64,000 nt of DNA. Origin: Algoriphagus sp. Y33. GTDB lineage: Bacteria > Bacteroidota > Bacteroidia > Cytophagales > Cyclobacteriaceae. Below the pieces are notes generated by a model. The model searched no databases. It worked only from the letters and a program-made list of their open reading frames with translations, and was not told the DNA's origin. Location: NCBI RefSeq assembly GCF_014838715.1, contig NZ_CP061947.1, forward strand, positions 3,100,001 to 3,164,000. The letters are read 5' to 3'. This document shows positions 35,603 through 44,285 of this stretch, one piece after another. Made by a program: the position numbers and the translations under genes. Positions within the stretch are counted from its first letter, which is position 1. The number at the start of each line of letters is the position of its first letter.

Positions 35603-36493
35603 TTATCTGTGCTGCGTATATCGGTTTAGCGGTATTTTCATGGAAACTCCTCTTAACAACTCATCAGAAATCATTTCCTGCTGCCGATAAGCAGTAATTA
35701 ATTTTTCAACTTGCGCCACCGAACTTGCCCCGATCACCAGAGAGCCGACTGCCCGCTGCATCAATCCAAAGCGGATCAAAAAAGCCTCGGGAAGCAGCCC
35801 GGAATCTGCAATCAACTCACGGATTTCTTTTACCTCAGCTGCTGAATAATCCAAAAAAGGTTCTTCTGACTTATTGATCAAAAGCCCTTTTGCGAAAGCT
35901 CCCCGAACCAAAACTCTGGTATCTGATTCAGCGATCATAGGAAAAACCGTTTCCTCCGGTCTTCTATCCAAAGGGCTGTACTGCATCATGATTGTGGCAG
36001 GAGTGCTTATTTCCAGCACCTTTCGGATCACATTGGGGCGAATGGAAGAAATACCAAAAGCCCGGATTTTCCCTTGACTTTTGAGGATTTCAAATGCTTC
36101 GAGTGTTTCTTCCCAAGGATCTTCCAGGGTGCCGCCGTGTAACTGGTAAATATCTATATAATCAGTTTGCAGTCTGTTCAGACTTTCTTCCACAGCTTTT
36201 AGAATATAAGATTTCCTAGGATTCCAATCCCATCCGCTGCCGTCTTCCCTAAGCTGATTCCCTACTTTGGTCGCTAGGATCACATCTTTCCTTTTATCAC
36301 GGATAGCAGCTCTCACAATTTCTTCATTCAATCCTTTTTGGTACAGATCAGCCGTATCCAAAAAACTGATTCCTCCCGAAATTGCTGCATCTATAATCTC
36401 TTGATCTTCTTTCAAATTGCCTTTCAGCGACATACAACCCAATCCAATTGAGCTTATTCCAAAGTCTAGTGCAGGTAAGTTTCTTTTTTCCAT
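35603..36493 (-). CDS. Aldo/keto reductase
   Basis: A 296-residue TIM-barrel NADPH oxidoreductase. DFGISSIGLGCMSLKGN is the N-terminus; the tetrad includes D47 and Y52 of FLDTADLYQKGLNEE, and catalytic K near 77 in DVILATKVGNQL and H119-like in DIYQLHGGTLEDPW. NPRKSYILKAVEESLNRLQTDYIDIYQ is the usual phosphorylation-independent core. Substrates in this class are broad (aldehydes, ketones, sugars). It is 42 bp upstream of nothing on its own strand and is followed by the restriction island on the same strand. Confidence 0.88.
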   Translation of the reverse strand: MEKRNLPALDFGISSIGLGCMSLKGNLKEDQEIIDAAISGGISFLDTADLYQKGLNEEIVRAAIRDKRKDVILATKVGNQLREDGSGWDWNPRKSYILKAVEESLNRLQTDYIDIYQLHGGTLEDPWEETLEAFEILKSQGKIRAFGISSIRPNVIRKVLEISTPATIMMQYSPLDRRPEETVFPMIAESDTRVLVRGAFAKGLLINKSEEPFLDYSAAEVKEIRELIADSGLLPEAFLIRFGLMQRAVGSLVIGASSVAQVEKLITAYRQQEMISDELLRGVSMKIPLNRYTQHR

Positions 36494-36534
36494 TAAACCA
36501 GTAGTATTAAAGTAATCTAAGTAATTTGAGAGGG

Positions 36535-39402
36535 TTACCCCGTTACTCCACTCACAAACGTCTCTACGAATCTCAGTATCCTGTCCGTCACCCTTTCGGC
36601 AATATTGGCACGTTCTTTAAGTGCCGGTCTTTTGTTTAATAGGTCAATCACTTGATCCCTCATGGGCTTTTTCTCTGTAAACAGATATTGGCTGATCACT
36701 TCCTGAAGCTTTTCTTCATCCAGGTTTTCTTCATTGCTTAGTTTTTTCAGCGCCGCTTTTCTTTCTTCGTCCCAATAGTCGTCAAAAGCTTCCGGTATAT
36801 CGTCTGAGTCTGCGATCTGCGGTAAATTTTCCCGAATAAATTTCTCTATCAACTCTCGCTTGCTTCTCAACTGGGCATCTCCGGAAATCAACTCTATCAA
36901 GGCTTTTTTCTGCTTTTCCTGATCCTCCGGTGCAGCGTCTTTAAGCTTGGCCAATAGTTTCAGAATATAGGTCACATTGATTTCATCCCTGTGAATCAGT
37001 TCCAATTCAAAGTCAACATCATCCAGAATAGATACTTTTTCTACTTGATCATGATTTTTGGTCTTATCGTACAAGTCTAGATACTTGCTCTTATAGTCTT
37101 CAAATAACTGCCCCGTCATGTCCAAATCATCAAAAGTAAACTCGGTGAAAGTGGTTAAAACATTTTTTGTTCGCATCAATTCCCGGAAAGCTTTGATAAA
37201 AGCCAATTCTTCCTCTTCACTGGGGAAGTCATTGACACTATCGACCGTAGGGGCGATTTTAAGCAATTCGAGATACGCATTGTTAAACTTGGCCACATAG
37301 TCCTCATAGGGCTCTATGATGATTTCATCTCTGGCATTGAGATTGGAAAACAGTGTGATAGCCTCGTCTGTGGCTTCTTTCAGATTCCTAAAACAGACGA
37401 TATTGCCTTGGGATTTCAATTCATTCAATATCCGGTTGGTTCTGGAGTAAGCTTGAATCAAACCATGATATTTGAGGTTTTTATCCACATAAAGGGTGTT
37501 CAAATGCTTGCTGTCAAATCCGGTCAGAAACATATTGACGACCAGTAATAAGTCCACCTGTTTATTCTTTACTCTTTTGGCAATGTCATTGTAATAGTTG
37601 TAATAAGACTGGCTGTCCCTACTGGTAAAATTGGTGCCAAATTGGGTATTGTATTCCTTGATGAAATCTTCCAGCTCATCCCTCGAATGTTGGAAGGAAA
37701 GATCTTGCGCTCCAGTCCCATACTTCACGGTAGGTTCGGCCGCCATCAGGAGTTCCTCTTCTTCGATAAAGCCCACTGCGTCTTTATCTTCTTCATTTGC
37801 CTGATAGGAAAAAATAGTAGCCAATTTCAAATTATGCTGTCCTTCTTCTTTTTTCTGTAAAAAGAGTTTGTAGTATTCAATCAGTACAGGAACACTGGAT
37901 ACACAAAAGATGGCTGTGAATTCTCTATTATGGGTTTTTCTGCTGTGGTGGGCGATGATGTAATCGCTGACATTATTGAGCCGTTGAGGTGCATTCATGA
38001 CCTCGGCTTCATCTATGGCTTCTACCTCGATGTCCAAGACGTTGTCCCTTTTTTTGAACGTCCGGATATACTCCACCGAAAACTTCAGCACATTGCCGTC
38101 CCGGATAGCATCTGTGATCACATATCGGTGCAGACAGTCGCCAAACAGCATTTTAGTGGTTCGCTTTCCGTACTCATTGGTTCCGGCATTGTTTTCAAAA
38201 ATAGGTGTACCTGTAAACCCAAACATCTGGCAGTTCTCAAAAAAGCTCTTGATATCTTCATGAGTCTTTCCAAACTGACTGCGGTGACATTCATCAAAGA
38301 TAAAAACGATACGCTTGTCTCTCAAAACCTCCATTTTATCCAAATACCTCTTTTTGGTGATAGCGGTATTGAGCTTCTGAATGGTGGTAACGATCAGCTT
38401 ATTGTCACCCGAAAGTTGATTGACCAGGGTATTGGTGTTGTTTGTTCCATCAATGCTTCCCTTGCTAAAAGCGTTAAACTCCTTGGTGGTTTGGTAATCC
38501 AAATCTTTCCGGTCTACAACAAATACTACTTTATAGACTTGCGGTAGGTTGGTGAGTATCTGAGCAGTCTTAAAGGAAGTAAGGGTTTTGCCAGATCCTG
38601 TAGTATGCCAGATATATCCATACTTGGGAGTGGTTTTCACCCGTTCCACGATCGCCTCCACCGCATAAAACTGATAAGGTCTCAATACCATCAGCATTTT
38701 CTGGGATTCATTGAGTACGGTGTACTTGGTGATCATCTTGGAGATATGGCAGGGCTCCAAAAAGACTTCAGAAAAATCCGATAGCTGTGTAATCAACTGG
38801 TTTTTCTGATCTGCCCAGAAAAACGTTTGCTTGAAGGATCGGCCTTTCAGAGGACAGTTGGCGTAGTACTTGGTGTTTACTCCATTACTGATAACAAAGA
38901 GCTGTACAAACTGAAACAATCCGTGTCCCGCCCAATAGGAATGACGTTCGTAGCGATTGGTCTGGTTAAACGCTTCCTTAAGCTCCAAACCTCTTCGCTT
39001 AAGTTCTATTTGTACCAGAGGTAAGCCATTGATCAACAGGGTTACGTCATAGCGGTTTTTATAGCTGCCGTCAATACTGATCTGCCGGGTCACTTGAAAC
39101 TCATTTTGACACCAATGGATTTGATTGACGAGTTCTATGGTCTTGGTCTCACCCTGGTCATTGATGTAAGGCACTCGGTCGCGGAGGATTTTTGCCCGTT
39201 CAAATACATTTCCTTTATTGATGTAATTGAGTATTTGCTTGAAATCACTATCGGATAGGACAGTTTTGTTGTGCTTTTCCAGTTGGACTCTCAGGTTTGT
39301 CAGTAGATCCTTCTCGTCACGGATTATCACCTTTTTATGGGCCAGCTTCTCCAGTTGAGTCACCAATTTATCTTCTAGTATTTGTTCAGGTTGGGTGGTC
39401 AT
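36535..39402 (-). CDS. hsdR: Type I restriction endonuclease HsdR
   Basis: A 955-residue protein with the usual order: PD-(D/E)XK nuclease near residues 118-138 (NRYDVTLLINGLPLVQIELKRRG), Walker A TTGSGKT at 267-273, DECH box 370-373 (helicase motif II) and later motifs (FGFTGTPIF, LVVNMFLTGFDSKHLNTLYVDK, QAYSRTNRIL). The C-terminus is the HsdR interaction domain (about 830-955). It translocates and cleaves unmodified DNA when joined with HsdM and HsdS. It is separated from hsdM and hsdS by the DUF3800 gene and the tyrosine recombinase. Confidence 0.93.
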   Translation of the reverse strand: MTTQPEQILEDKLVTQLEKLAHKKVIIRDEKDLLTNLRVQLEKHNKTVLSDSDFKQILNYINKGNVFERAKILRDRVPYINDQGETKTIELVNQIHWCQNEFQVTRQISIDGSYKNRYDVTLLINGLPLVQIELKRRGLELKEAFNQTNRYERHSYWAGHGLFQFVQLFVISNGVNTKYYANCPLKGRSFKQTFFWADQKNQLITQLSDFSEVFLEPCHISKMITKYTVLNESQKMLMVLRPYQFYAVEAIVERVKTTPKYGYIWHTTGSGKTLTSFKTAQILTNLPQVYKVVFVVDRKDLDYQTTKEFNAFSKGSIDGTNNTNTLVNQLSGDNKLIVTTIQKLNTAITKKRYLDKMEVLRDKRIVFIFDECHRSQFGKTHEDIKSFFENCQMFGFTGTPIFENNAGTNEYGKRTTKMLFGDCLHRYVITDAIRDGNVLKFSVEYIRTFKKRDNVLDIEVEAIDEAEVMNAPQRLNNVSDYIIAHHSRKTHNREFTAIFCVSSVPVLIEYYKLFLQKKEEGQHNLKLATIFSYQANEEDKDAVGFIEEEELLMAAEPTVKYGTGAQDLSFQHSRDELEDFIKEYNTQFGTNFTSRDSQSYYNYYNDIAKRVKNKQVDLLLVVNMFLTGFDSKHLNTLYVDKNLKYHGLIQAYSRTNRILNELKSQGNIVCFRNLKEATDEAITLFSNLNARDEIIIEPYEDYVAKFNNAYLELLKIAPTVDSVNDFPSEEEELAFIKAFRELMRTKNVLTTFTEFTFDDLDMTGQLFEDYKSKYLDLYDKTKNHDQVEKVSILDDVDFELELIHRDEINVTYILKLLAKLKDAAPEDQEKQKKALIELISGDAQLRSKRELIEKFIRENLPQIADSDDIPEAFDDYWDEERKAALKKLSNEENLDEEKLQEVISQYLFTEKKPMRDQVIDLLNKRPALKERANIAERVTDRILRFVETFVSGVTG

Positions 39403-39508
39403 AAAAAAAATGAGCTATCTCTATTTGAATTATGTTTTGGTTTTTGTTGTTTTACCTGTCGAAGCGCTTTGATTGATCCGAAGGCCTACGTCGTACGTAG
39501 GAGTGCAA

Positions 39509-40372
39509 TTAGGATGAGTTGGGGCGTTTTTTGTTTTTACTGTTGGGTATGTAATCATGGTTATTCGGCACAAATAACCAATGTCTGTATGGGTGAAGGA
39601 ACCGATTAAGTGGATCACCGTCCATACTCGTAGAGACACCAATATTAAAGTTTGGCCGGATTTCCCTTATTTTTTTATTGATAAACTTGTAAACGTATTC
39701 TTTCGCTACTGTTCTTTTTCCCCTTCTTGTTTCTCCATCAGGTTTATCCTTATGGTGATCGTTTAGTCTGAAACCCATTGACCCAAGAACCACGTCAGTA
39801 CATTGTAGAAGGATGTGTTTTTTAGAATCCACCTCATATATTGCGTCTTTACGGACCTTCAATCTTGCCAAAGCCAATTCAGGCAGATACTGCAAGCTAT
39901 GGATATATTCTTTGAAATGAAGGTTTTTTTCATATTGATCCGGCAACTCATCAAAATATAGTTCAAGTGGTATATCGTAATCCGATTCTAAGTTACTGAA
40001 GCCAAATGCGTGCTTGATAAATTGGTAATAAAGGAGATGATATTCCTTTTTGCGATGTTCATTACTAAGTTCTCGGGGAATGAAGCGATTATCTGTAAAC
40101 ATTACCCTAAACTTGACAATCCCTTCCTTAATGATCTCAAAAAAGAGGTTCATCATTTCACAGTAGGTTTCTACCCGGTAGCCGTTGATATTGCTCCATT
40201 TCAGTTCCGAGTCTTCCATACCAATGTCCTGCTTTTTGCTGATAAGTAGATTATTGACGCGTTCATAATCGGCAATAGGGATCAGGCATCCTCCGTAAAA
40301 ATTGGAATAATAGCGACCGGAACTTATCGACTCATCGCAGAATATGTAGAACCCTTTGTTCATATCAAACAA
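39509..40372 (-). CDS. DUF3800 domain-containing protein
   Basis: A 287-residue protein with the family hallmarks YIFCDESISSG near residue 9-19 (conserved D-E acidic pair at the strand end) and DSELKWSNI near 54-62. A third acidic motif, LYFDELPDQYEK, and EVDSKKHILLQCTDVVLGSMGFR near the C-terminus complete the RNase H-like core usually predicted for DUF3800. No function is proven; members are frequent passengers of mobile and defence loci. The gene lies inside the hsd locus on the same strand as hsdR. Confidence 0.85.
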   Translation of the reverse strand: MFDMNKGFYIFCDESISSGRYYSNFYGGCLIPIADYERVNNLLISKKQDIGMEDSELKWSNINGYRVETYCEMMNLFFEIIKEGIVKFRVMFTDNRFIPRELSNEHRKKEYHLLYYQFIKHAFGFSNLESDYDIPLELYFDELPDQYEKNLHFKEYIHSLQYLPELALARLKVRKDAIYEVDSKKHILLQCTDVVLGSMGFRLNDHHKDKPDGETRRGKRTVAKEYVYKFINKKIREIRPNFNIGVSTSMDGDPLNRFLHPYRHWLFVPNNHDYIPNSKNKKRPNSS

Positions 40373-40423
40373 GTATTCCCTAAAGTTAAATAAATAGTTC
40401 CGATTGACACAGGTACATAAAAA

Positions 40424-40471
40424 GCAAAAGACACGCCCTGGGACGCTGATCTTACGGGTAGCGTGGCGTGT
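40424..40471 (-). terminator. Terminator between the recombinase and DUF3800
   Basis: ACACGCC plus ACGCT pair with AGCGT plus GGCGTGT as a 12-bp stem with a 5-nt bulge and a 12-nt loop. On the minus strand the 3' side continues TCTTTTGCTTTTT, consistent with termination after the recombinase gene, isolating it from DUF3800 and hsdR. Confidence 0.75.
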
Positions 40472-40509
40472 ACTGTCGATATGAAGATAAGAAATTGGAA
40501 TAGTAAAAT

Positions 40510-41436
40510 CTACCTCAATGCCCTGCTCATTTGCTCAATCGCCTTTTTCTTTTGTTCCATATTAGGGTGTACATACAGGTTCAAGGTCGTGCTAATATTT
40601 GAGTGGCCTAGCAGGACACTTACCGTTTTATAATCGCATTTGCTTTCTATACAGCGTGTGGCAAAGCTGTGCCGGAGTCCATGAAACTTAAGTTCCGGCA
40701 TATCCAGTTCCTTCATAAATTTCTGGTAGTAACTTCTATAGGTTCTGGGCTCCGTGGGCTTTTGATCATTGGTCAGCACAAAAAAGACAGGATTTACAAT
40801 TTTCTTGATAGGTTTCAGCAGGCGCAGCAAATCGCGACTCATGGGGATTTCCCGGATAGAATTCTTGGTTTTGGGCGAATCCAGTATCAGCTCTGTTTTT
40901 CGGATATCGTTTTCTATGATATAAATCCGCTGGATGGTCTTACCTACCTGAATGACTCCATGATCCGTGTCTATATCCTCCCAGGTGAGGGCGCAAAGCT
41001 CGCCGATCCGAAGACCGGTACTCAGGCAGATATAGATTCCCAGATTTCGGAAAGTAAAGTGTTCCTGCACGTAGTTCATGATCTTTTTCTGCTGGGTTTT
41101 GCTCAATACTTCCAAGTGCTGTTTCTCCCGCTCCGTAGGAAACCGGATGTCCAACGGGGTATTCTCCAGCCATTGGTTTTTAGTTCCGAATTTGAGTATC
41201 ATCTTCAAGACGATCAGGATATCCTTTACGGTTTTCTGACTAAGACCTTGATCCAACTTCTGGAATACAAAGGATTGAACATCCGATTCGTTCAATCCAG
41301 TCTTGTCCTCAAATGCAGGCAGGATATGGTTTTCGATCAATAGGACATAAGCGGAAAAACTGGATTTTTTGATGTACTGTCTTTTGTCAGTTTTCCATAG
41401 CGTGATGACTTCCGAAAGAGTCTTTTGTTTTGACAT
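40510..41436 (-). CDS. Tyrosine recombinase of the hsdS inversion locus
   Basis: A 308-residue integrase. Residues 1-100 are the SAM-like core-binding domain (YIKKSSFSAYVLLIENHILPAFEDKTG). The catalytic set is complete: R143 (STGLRIGELCAL), K189 (DSPKTKNSIREIP), H252 and R255 (FHGLRHSFATR), H278 (LLGHSNISTT) and nucleophile Y288. Its place between the two inverted hsdS genes and hsdR is typical of type I systems that switch specificity by inversion at short inverted repeats. Whether it also acts elsewhere is unknown. A terminator follows. Confidence 0.92.
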   Translation of the reverse strand: MSKQKTLSEVITLWKTDKRQYIKKSSFSAYVLLIENHILPAFEDKTGLNESDVQSFVFQKLDQGLSQKTVKDILIVLKMILKFGTKNQWLENTPLDIRFPTEREKQHLEVLSKTQQKKIMNYVQEHFTFRNLGIYICLSTGLRIGELCALTWEDIDTDHGVIQVGKTIQRIYIIENDIRKTELILDSPKTKNSIREIPMSRDLLRLLKPIKKIVNPVFFVLTNDQKPTEPRTYRSYYQKFMKELDMPELKFHGLRHSFATRCIESKCDYKTVSVLLGHSNISTTLNLYVHPNMEQKKKAIEQMSRALR

Positions 41437-41515
41437 ATTTTCTGGTTTTAAAATGAATAAAAGCCAAAGGAAACCAATCGAATTTTTAAATCCTTAGGGA
41501 TGGGTGTTCTCCTAG

Positions 41516-41546
41516 TTTCCCCCTTTGAGATTTAAGGGGTTTGGGG
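41516..41546 (+). repeat. Inverted repeat IR1, outer copy at the start of the silent hsdS
   Basis: A 31-bp sequence starting TTTCCCCCTTTGAGATTTAA and ending GGGGTTTGGGG. Its perfect inverted complement lies at 43823-43853, inside the start of the expressed hsdS. Both encode the conserved FPPLRFKGFG block, so recombination there keeps the frame while flipping the intervening 2.3 kb. Confidence 0.88.
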
Positions 41547-42678
41547 AGGAGTGGGTTGAGAAAAGGCTTGAAGGTTTATTTAAAGAATTTAAGAGTGGAA
41601 CTGGAATTACGTCGGCGCATATAAATGACGATGGTAACTATCCCGTTTATGGAGGGAACGGTCTTCGTGGGTTTACTGATACATTTACTCATGATGGGTT
41701 CTATTTACTGATTGGAAGACAGGGGGCTCTTTGTGGGAATATAAACCGATCTTATGGTAAAGCATTTATTTCAGAGCATGCGATTGCTGGAATGGCAAAT
41801 GATGAATCTGATACAGAATGGCTAGCTCAAAGGTTAAGGTATTACAACCTAAACAGATTGTCGGAATCCTCTGCACAACCAGGACTGTCAGTTGCTAAAC
41901 TTCTCAGATTTAAACTGGTTGTTCCAGATAAAACTGAGCAACAAAAAATAGCAGCCTTCTTAGAAACCTTGGATAAGCAAATCGAAGCCCAAATCAAAAT
42001 CATTAAACAATTAGAAACCCTAATGTCCGGTCTCCGGCAAAAGATCTTTTCTCAGCAGATAAGGTTTAAAGATGATGAAGGGAATGATTTCCCGGATTGG
42101 GAGGAGAAGAGGTTGGAAGAAATTGGAAAAACCTATAATGGACTTACTGGAAAAACCAAAGAGGATTTCGGCGTGGGCAAGAGGTATATTCAGTATAAAC
42201 AGATTTTTGATTCTTCGAGCATTGACATATCTAAAAGCGGCTTTGTTAATGTCCCGGAAAATGAGGGGCAAACTAAAGTGAAATTGGGAGATGTTTTTTT
42301 TACTGTTTCTTCTGAAACTCCTGAAGAAGTTGGTATGAGCTCTGTTTTGTTGGAAGAAGTAGAAGATGTTTATTTAAACAGTTTTGCTTTGGCTACAGAC
42401 CCACTTCGTTGAATAAACTGAATCCACTATTTGCTAAGTACTTGTTTAGAAGTAGTATGTTTAGAACCCTAGTTGTCAAACTGGCACAAGGAAGCACTAG
42501 GTTCAATTTGTCAAAAATTGAGCTACTGAAACTAACAATCTTATTACCCAATCCTGCTGAACAAACCAAAATCGCCAATTTCCTCTCATCTATCGACAAG
42601 AAAATAGCGTCCGAAAAGCAAATTTTGGCCCAATACCAAAACCAGAAAAAGTACTTTTTGCAAAGCCTGTTTATATAA
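41525..42678 (+). pseudogene. Second, inverted hsdS gene (silent cassette), frameshifted
   Basis: The reading frame starts with RFKGFGEEWVEKRLEGLFK, equivalent to residue 14 on of the expressed HsdS, and has no start codon or ribosome-binding site of its own (only a TTG). It carries the first target-recognition domain (about 41525-41980), the central helices QKIAAFLETLDKQIEAQIKI, and a second domain. A single-base loss near 42407 moves TRD2 to another frame; the remainder (42412-42678) is intact, ending KKYFLQSLFI. Opposite orientation to the expressed copy fits a silent reservoir. Sequence error at the frameshift is possible. Confidence 0.85.
41988..42004 (+). repeat. Inverted repeat IR2, copy in the silent hsdS
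   Basis: CCCAAATCAAAATCATT, repeated in inverted orientation at 43304-43320 in the expressed hsdS. It falls in the central conserved region between TRDs, so crossing over here would exchange TRD halves separately from IR1. Confidence 0.75.
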
Positions 42679-43882
42679 ATAAGTTCTGCAAAAAGTATTG
42701 CTTTTGTTGTTTCAGAAGCTCTAGGTGCTTGGTTTCGAGTTTAATTTTTTTGTCGATTGCGGATAGGATGGAAGCGATTTTTTGCTGTCCTTCGATGGAA
42801 GGAACTGTAATGCTTTGGCTAAGCAAATCATTCTCATGGATACGTTTGCTTCCTGAACCACTTGCTATTGATTCAAGGCGCTTATAAAAAGAGGGTCTAC
42901 TGATATATTGGAATAGAAACTCTGGATCAATTTTTGAACTAATAATGTCCAATGCAGGGACGTCACCTGAGCTGAGAAAACTGTCGAACTCTTCGGATAC
43001 TATAGCTAATGCACCATTGAAAAGATTTTGCTTTCCGTAAATTAGTTGCCCTTTTTTTCGAACGTAATAGTTTGTCGAACCAATTGATAGTGTATCAGAG
43101 TTGTCATTTCTGGATATCCCCTTCAGATGGAGTTTGACTGTTAGCAACTTGTTTTTATCAATGTTAGAGGGTTTGATTTTTTCAGGAATGGTAAGAGCTT
43201 CCTTTAGTTGAACTGGTACCCACTTTTCTTCATGCTCAGCCAGTTTCACTTTTCGCATAAATATGTTACTACTTAACCCTGATTTTAGAGCCTTCAACTC
43301 CTCAATGATTTTGATTTGGGTCTGGATACGCTGGCCAATTAAGGAAAGGAAAGATGCTATTCTTCGCTGTTCACACTCATCAGGCACCGTAATAAAGCAG
43401 TGGTTGATTTCTCCTAGGTTTATCTTTTTGGGAAATGCGATATGAATAATTCGCTTGTGGAGTTCTCGCTTAAAAAAGCTTGTAGAAATAAAATGATTGA
43501 GATATTCAACTTTGAGGCTCTCATTTTTTATTCTTATTAGAGCTAGGCTGACATAGTATGCTAAAGGGTTATCATTTTTAACTATTGCTGTTGAACCTAT
43601 AATACCAGCCGTTATCCTGGTCATTAAAATATCACCAGTTTGGGGCTTGATTTTATACTCAGTTTCAAAAGCTTCCGGTGTTATGTACTTTTCTGTTCCT
43701 GCTAAATCACCAATATTCTCAACACTTACAAACGGAATTCCAAATTTCACATACTTCGGAGTTTGATGTGTCCCATCAAATATTTCCGCAAATTTCCCAA
43801 GACTGTTTTTAGTCCACTCTCCCCCAAACCCCTTAAATCTCAAAGGGGGAAAATTGCCTACCGATTTGTTATTCTTGCTCAT
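42671..43882 (-). CDS. hsdS: Type I restriction specificity subunit HsdS (expressed orientation)
   Basis: A 403-residue protein with two target-recognition domains (about 15-160 and 205-345) and two helical spacers (DECEQRRIASFLSLIGQRIQTQIKIIEELKALKSG and GQQKIASILSAIDKKIKLETKHLELLKQQK). It begins MSKNNKSVGNFPPLRFKGFG, uses its own ATG, and points the same way as hsdM. It recognises the bipartite DNA target for HsdM and HsdR; the sequence is not predictable here. Its 3' end overlaps the inverted silent copy by 8 bp across the palindrome TTATATAA. Confidence 0.9.
   Translation of the reverse strand: MSKNNKSVGNFPPLRFKGFGGEWTKNSLGKFAEIFDGTHQTPKYVKFGIPFVSVENIGDLAGTEKYITPEAFETEYKIKPQTGDILMTRITAGIIGSTAIVKNDNPLAYYVSLALIRIKNESLKVEYLNHFISTSFFKRELHKRIIHIAFPKKINLGEINHCFITVPDECEQRRIASFLSLIGQRIQTQIKIIEELKALKSGLSSNIFMRKVKLAEHEEKWVPVQLKEALTIPEKIKPSNIDKNKLLTVKLHLKGISRNDNSDTLSIGSTNYYVRKKGQLIYGKQNLFNGALAIVSEEFDSFLSSGDVPALDIISSKIDPEFLFQYISRPSFYKRLESIASGSGSKRIHENDLLSQSITVPSIEGQQKIASILSAIDKKIKLETKHLELLKQQKQYFLQNLFI
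43304..43320 (-). repeat. Inverted repeat IR2, copy in the expressed hsdS
   Basis: Inverted complement of 41988-42004, in the central spacer region of HsdS (QTQIKIIEE). See IR2 in the silent gene. Confidence 0.75.
43823..43853 (-). repeat. Inverted repeat IR1, copy at the start of the expressed hsdS
   Basis: Perfect inverted complement of 41516-41546. It overlaps codons 11-20 of the expressed HsdS (NFPPLRFKGF), so any inversion leaves the hsdS promoter and start codon in place and swaps what follows. Confidence 0.88.
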
Positions 43883-43930
43883 TATTGATTTTCTTTTTCT
43901 TAGCTGAAAACATTGAGGATATTTTATCGC

Positions 43931-44266
43931 CTATTTTTGCAACCGTTTAATATCTTCCTCGATTTCTTTGAGGCTTTGTTCCTTTTCGATGGATTTTTGT
44001 GTATCCCTGTATTTTTCATATTCCAAACCCGATTTTTCATTGGTAGAAAAATCGGAAATCCCGATTTTTCTCATGGAGCTGTTTTGTTCTAATTCACCTT
44101 CTTTGTAAATATTGAGAATGTGCTCATTGATGGTTGACTTTCCTTTTCGAAAAAGCGTAGCCATTTGCTCGATTGTCAACCAGACTGTTTCGTCTTCCAG
44201 ATGGACATCAATTTTTATTGTACCGTCAGCATTTTGGTATAGTAAAAGTTGGCTGTTGCTGCTCAT
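43931..44266 (-). CDS. RhuM-like N-terminal DNA-binding fragment, internally shortened
   Basis: From ATG at 44264-44266 a 111-residue protein starts MSSNSQLLLYQNADGTIKID. It matches the start of RhuM-family (virulence RhuM) proteins: VHLEDETVWLTIEQMATLF, NEHILNIYKEGELEQNS. The family normally runs about 330 residues with a Fic/KilA-N-like core; here the text jumps to SGLEYEKYRDTQKSIEKEQSLKEIEEDIKRLQK. A 78-bp longer frame would overlap hsdM and is rejected. It lies between hsdM (19 bp) and hsdS (48 bp), as RhuM genes often do in type I loci. Confidence 0.75.
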   Translation of the reverse strand: MSSNSQLLLYQNADGTIKIDVHLEDETVWLTIEQMATLFRKGKSTINEHILNIYKEGELEQNSSMRKIGISDFSTNEKSGLEYEKYRDTQKSIEKEQSLKEIEEDIKRLQK

Positions 44267-44285
44267 ATTCTGACTGTTTTGATAA

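Noticed and set aside
40669..41343. Plus-strand open frame within the tyrosine recombinase
   Set aside because: Shadow of the recombinase, which has all catalytic residues.
41436..41524. Attachment site (att) for the tyrosine recombinase as an integrative element
   Set aside because: No tRNA end or direct repeat flanking the locus; the inverted repeats in the hsdS genes explain the recombinase better.
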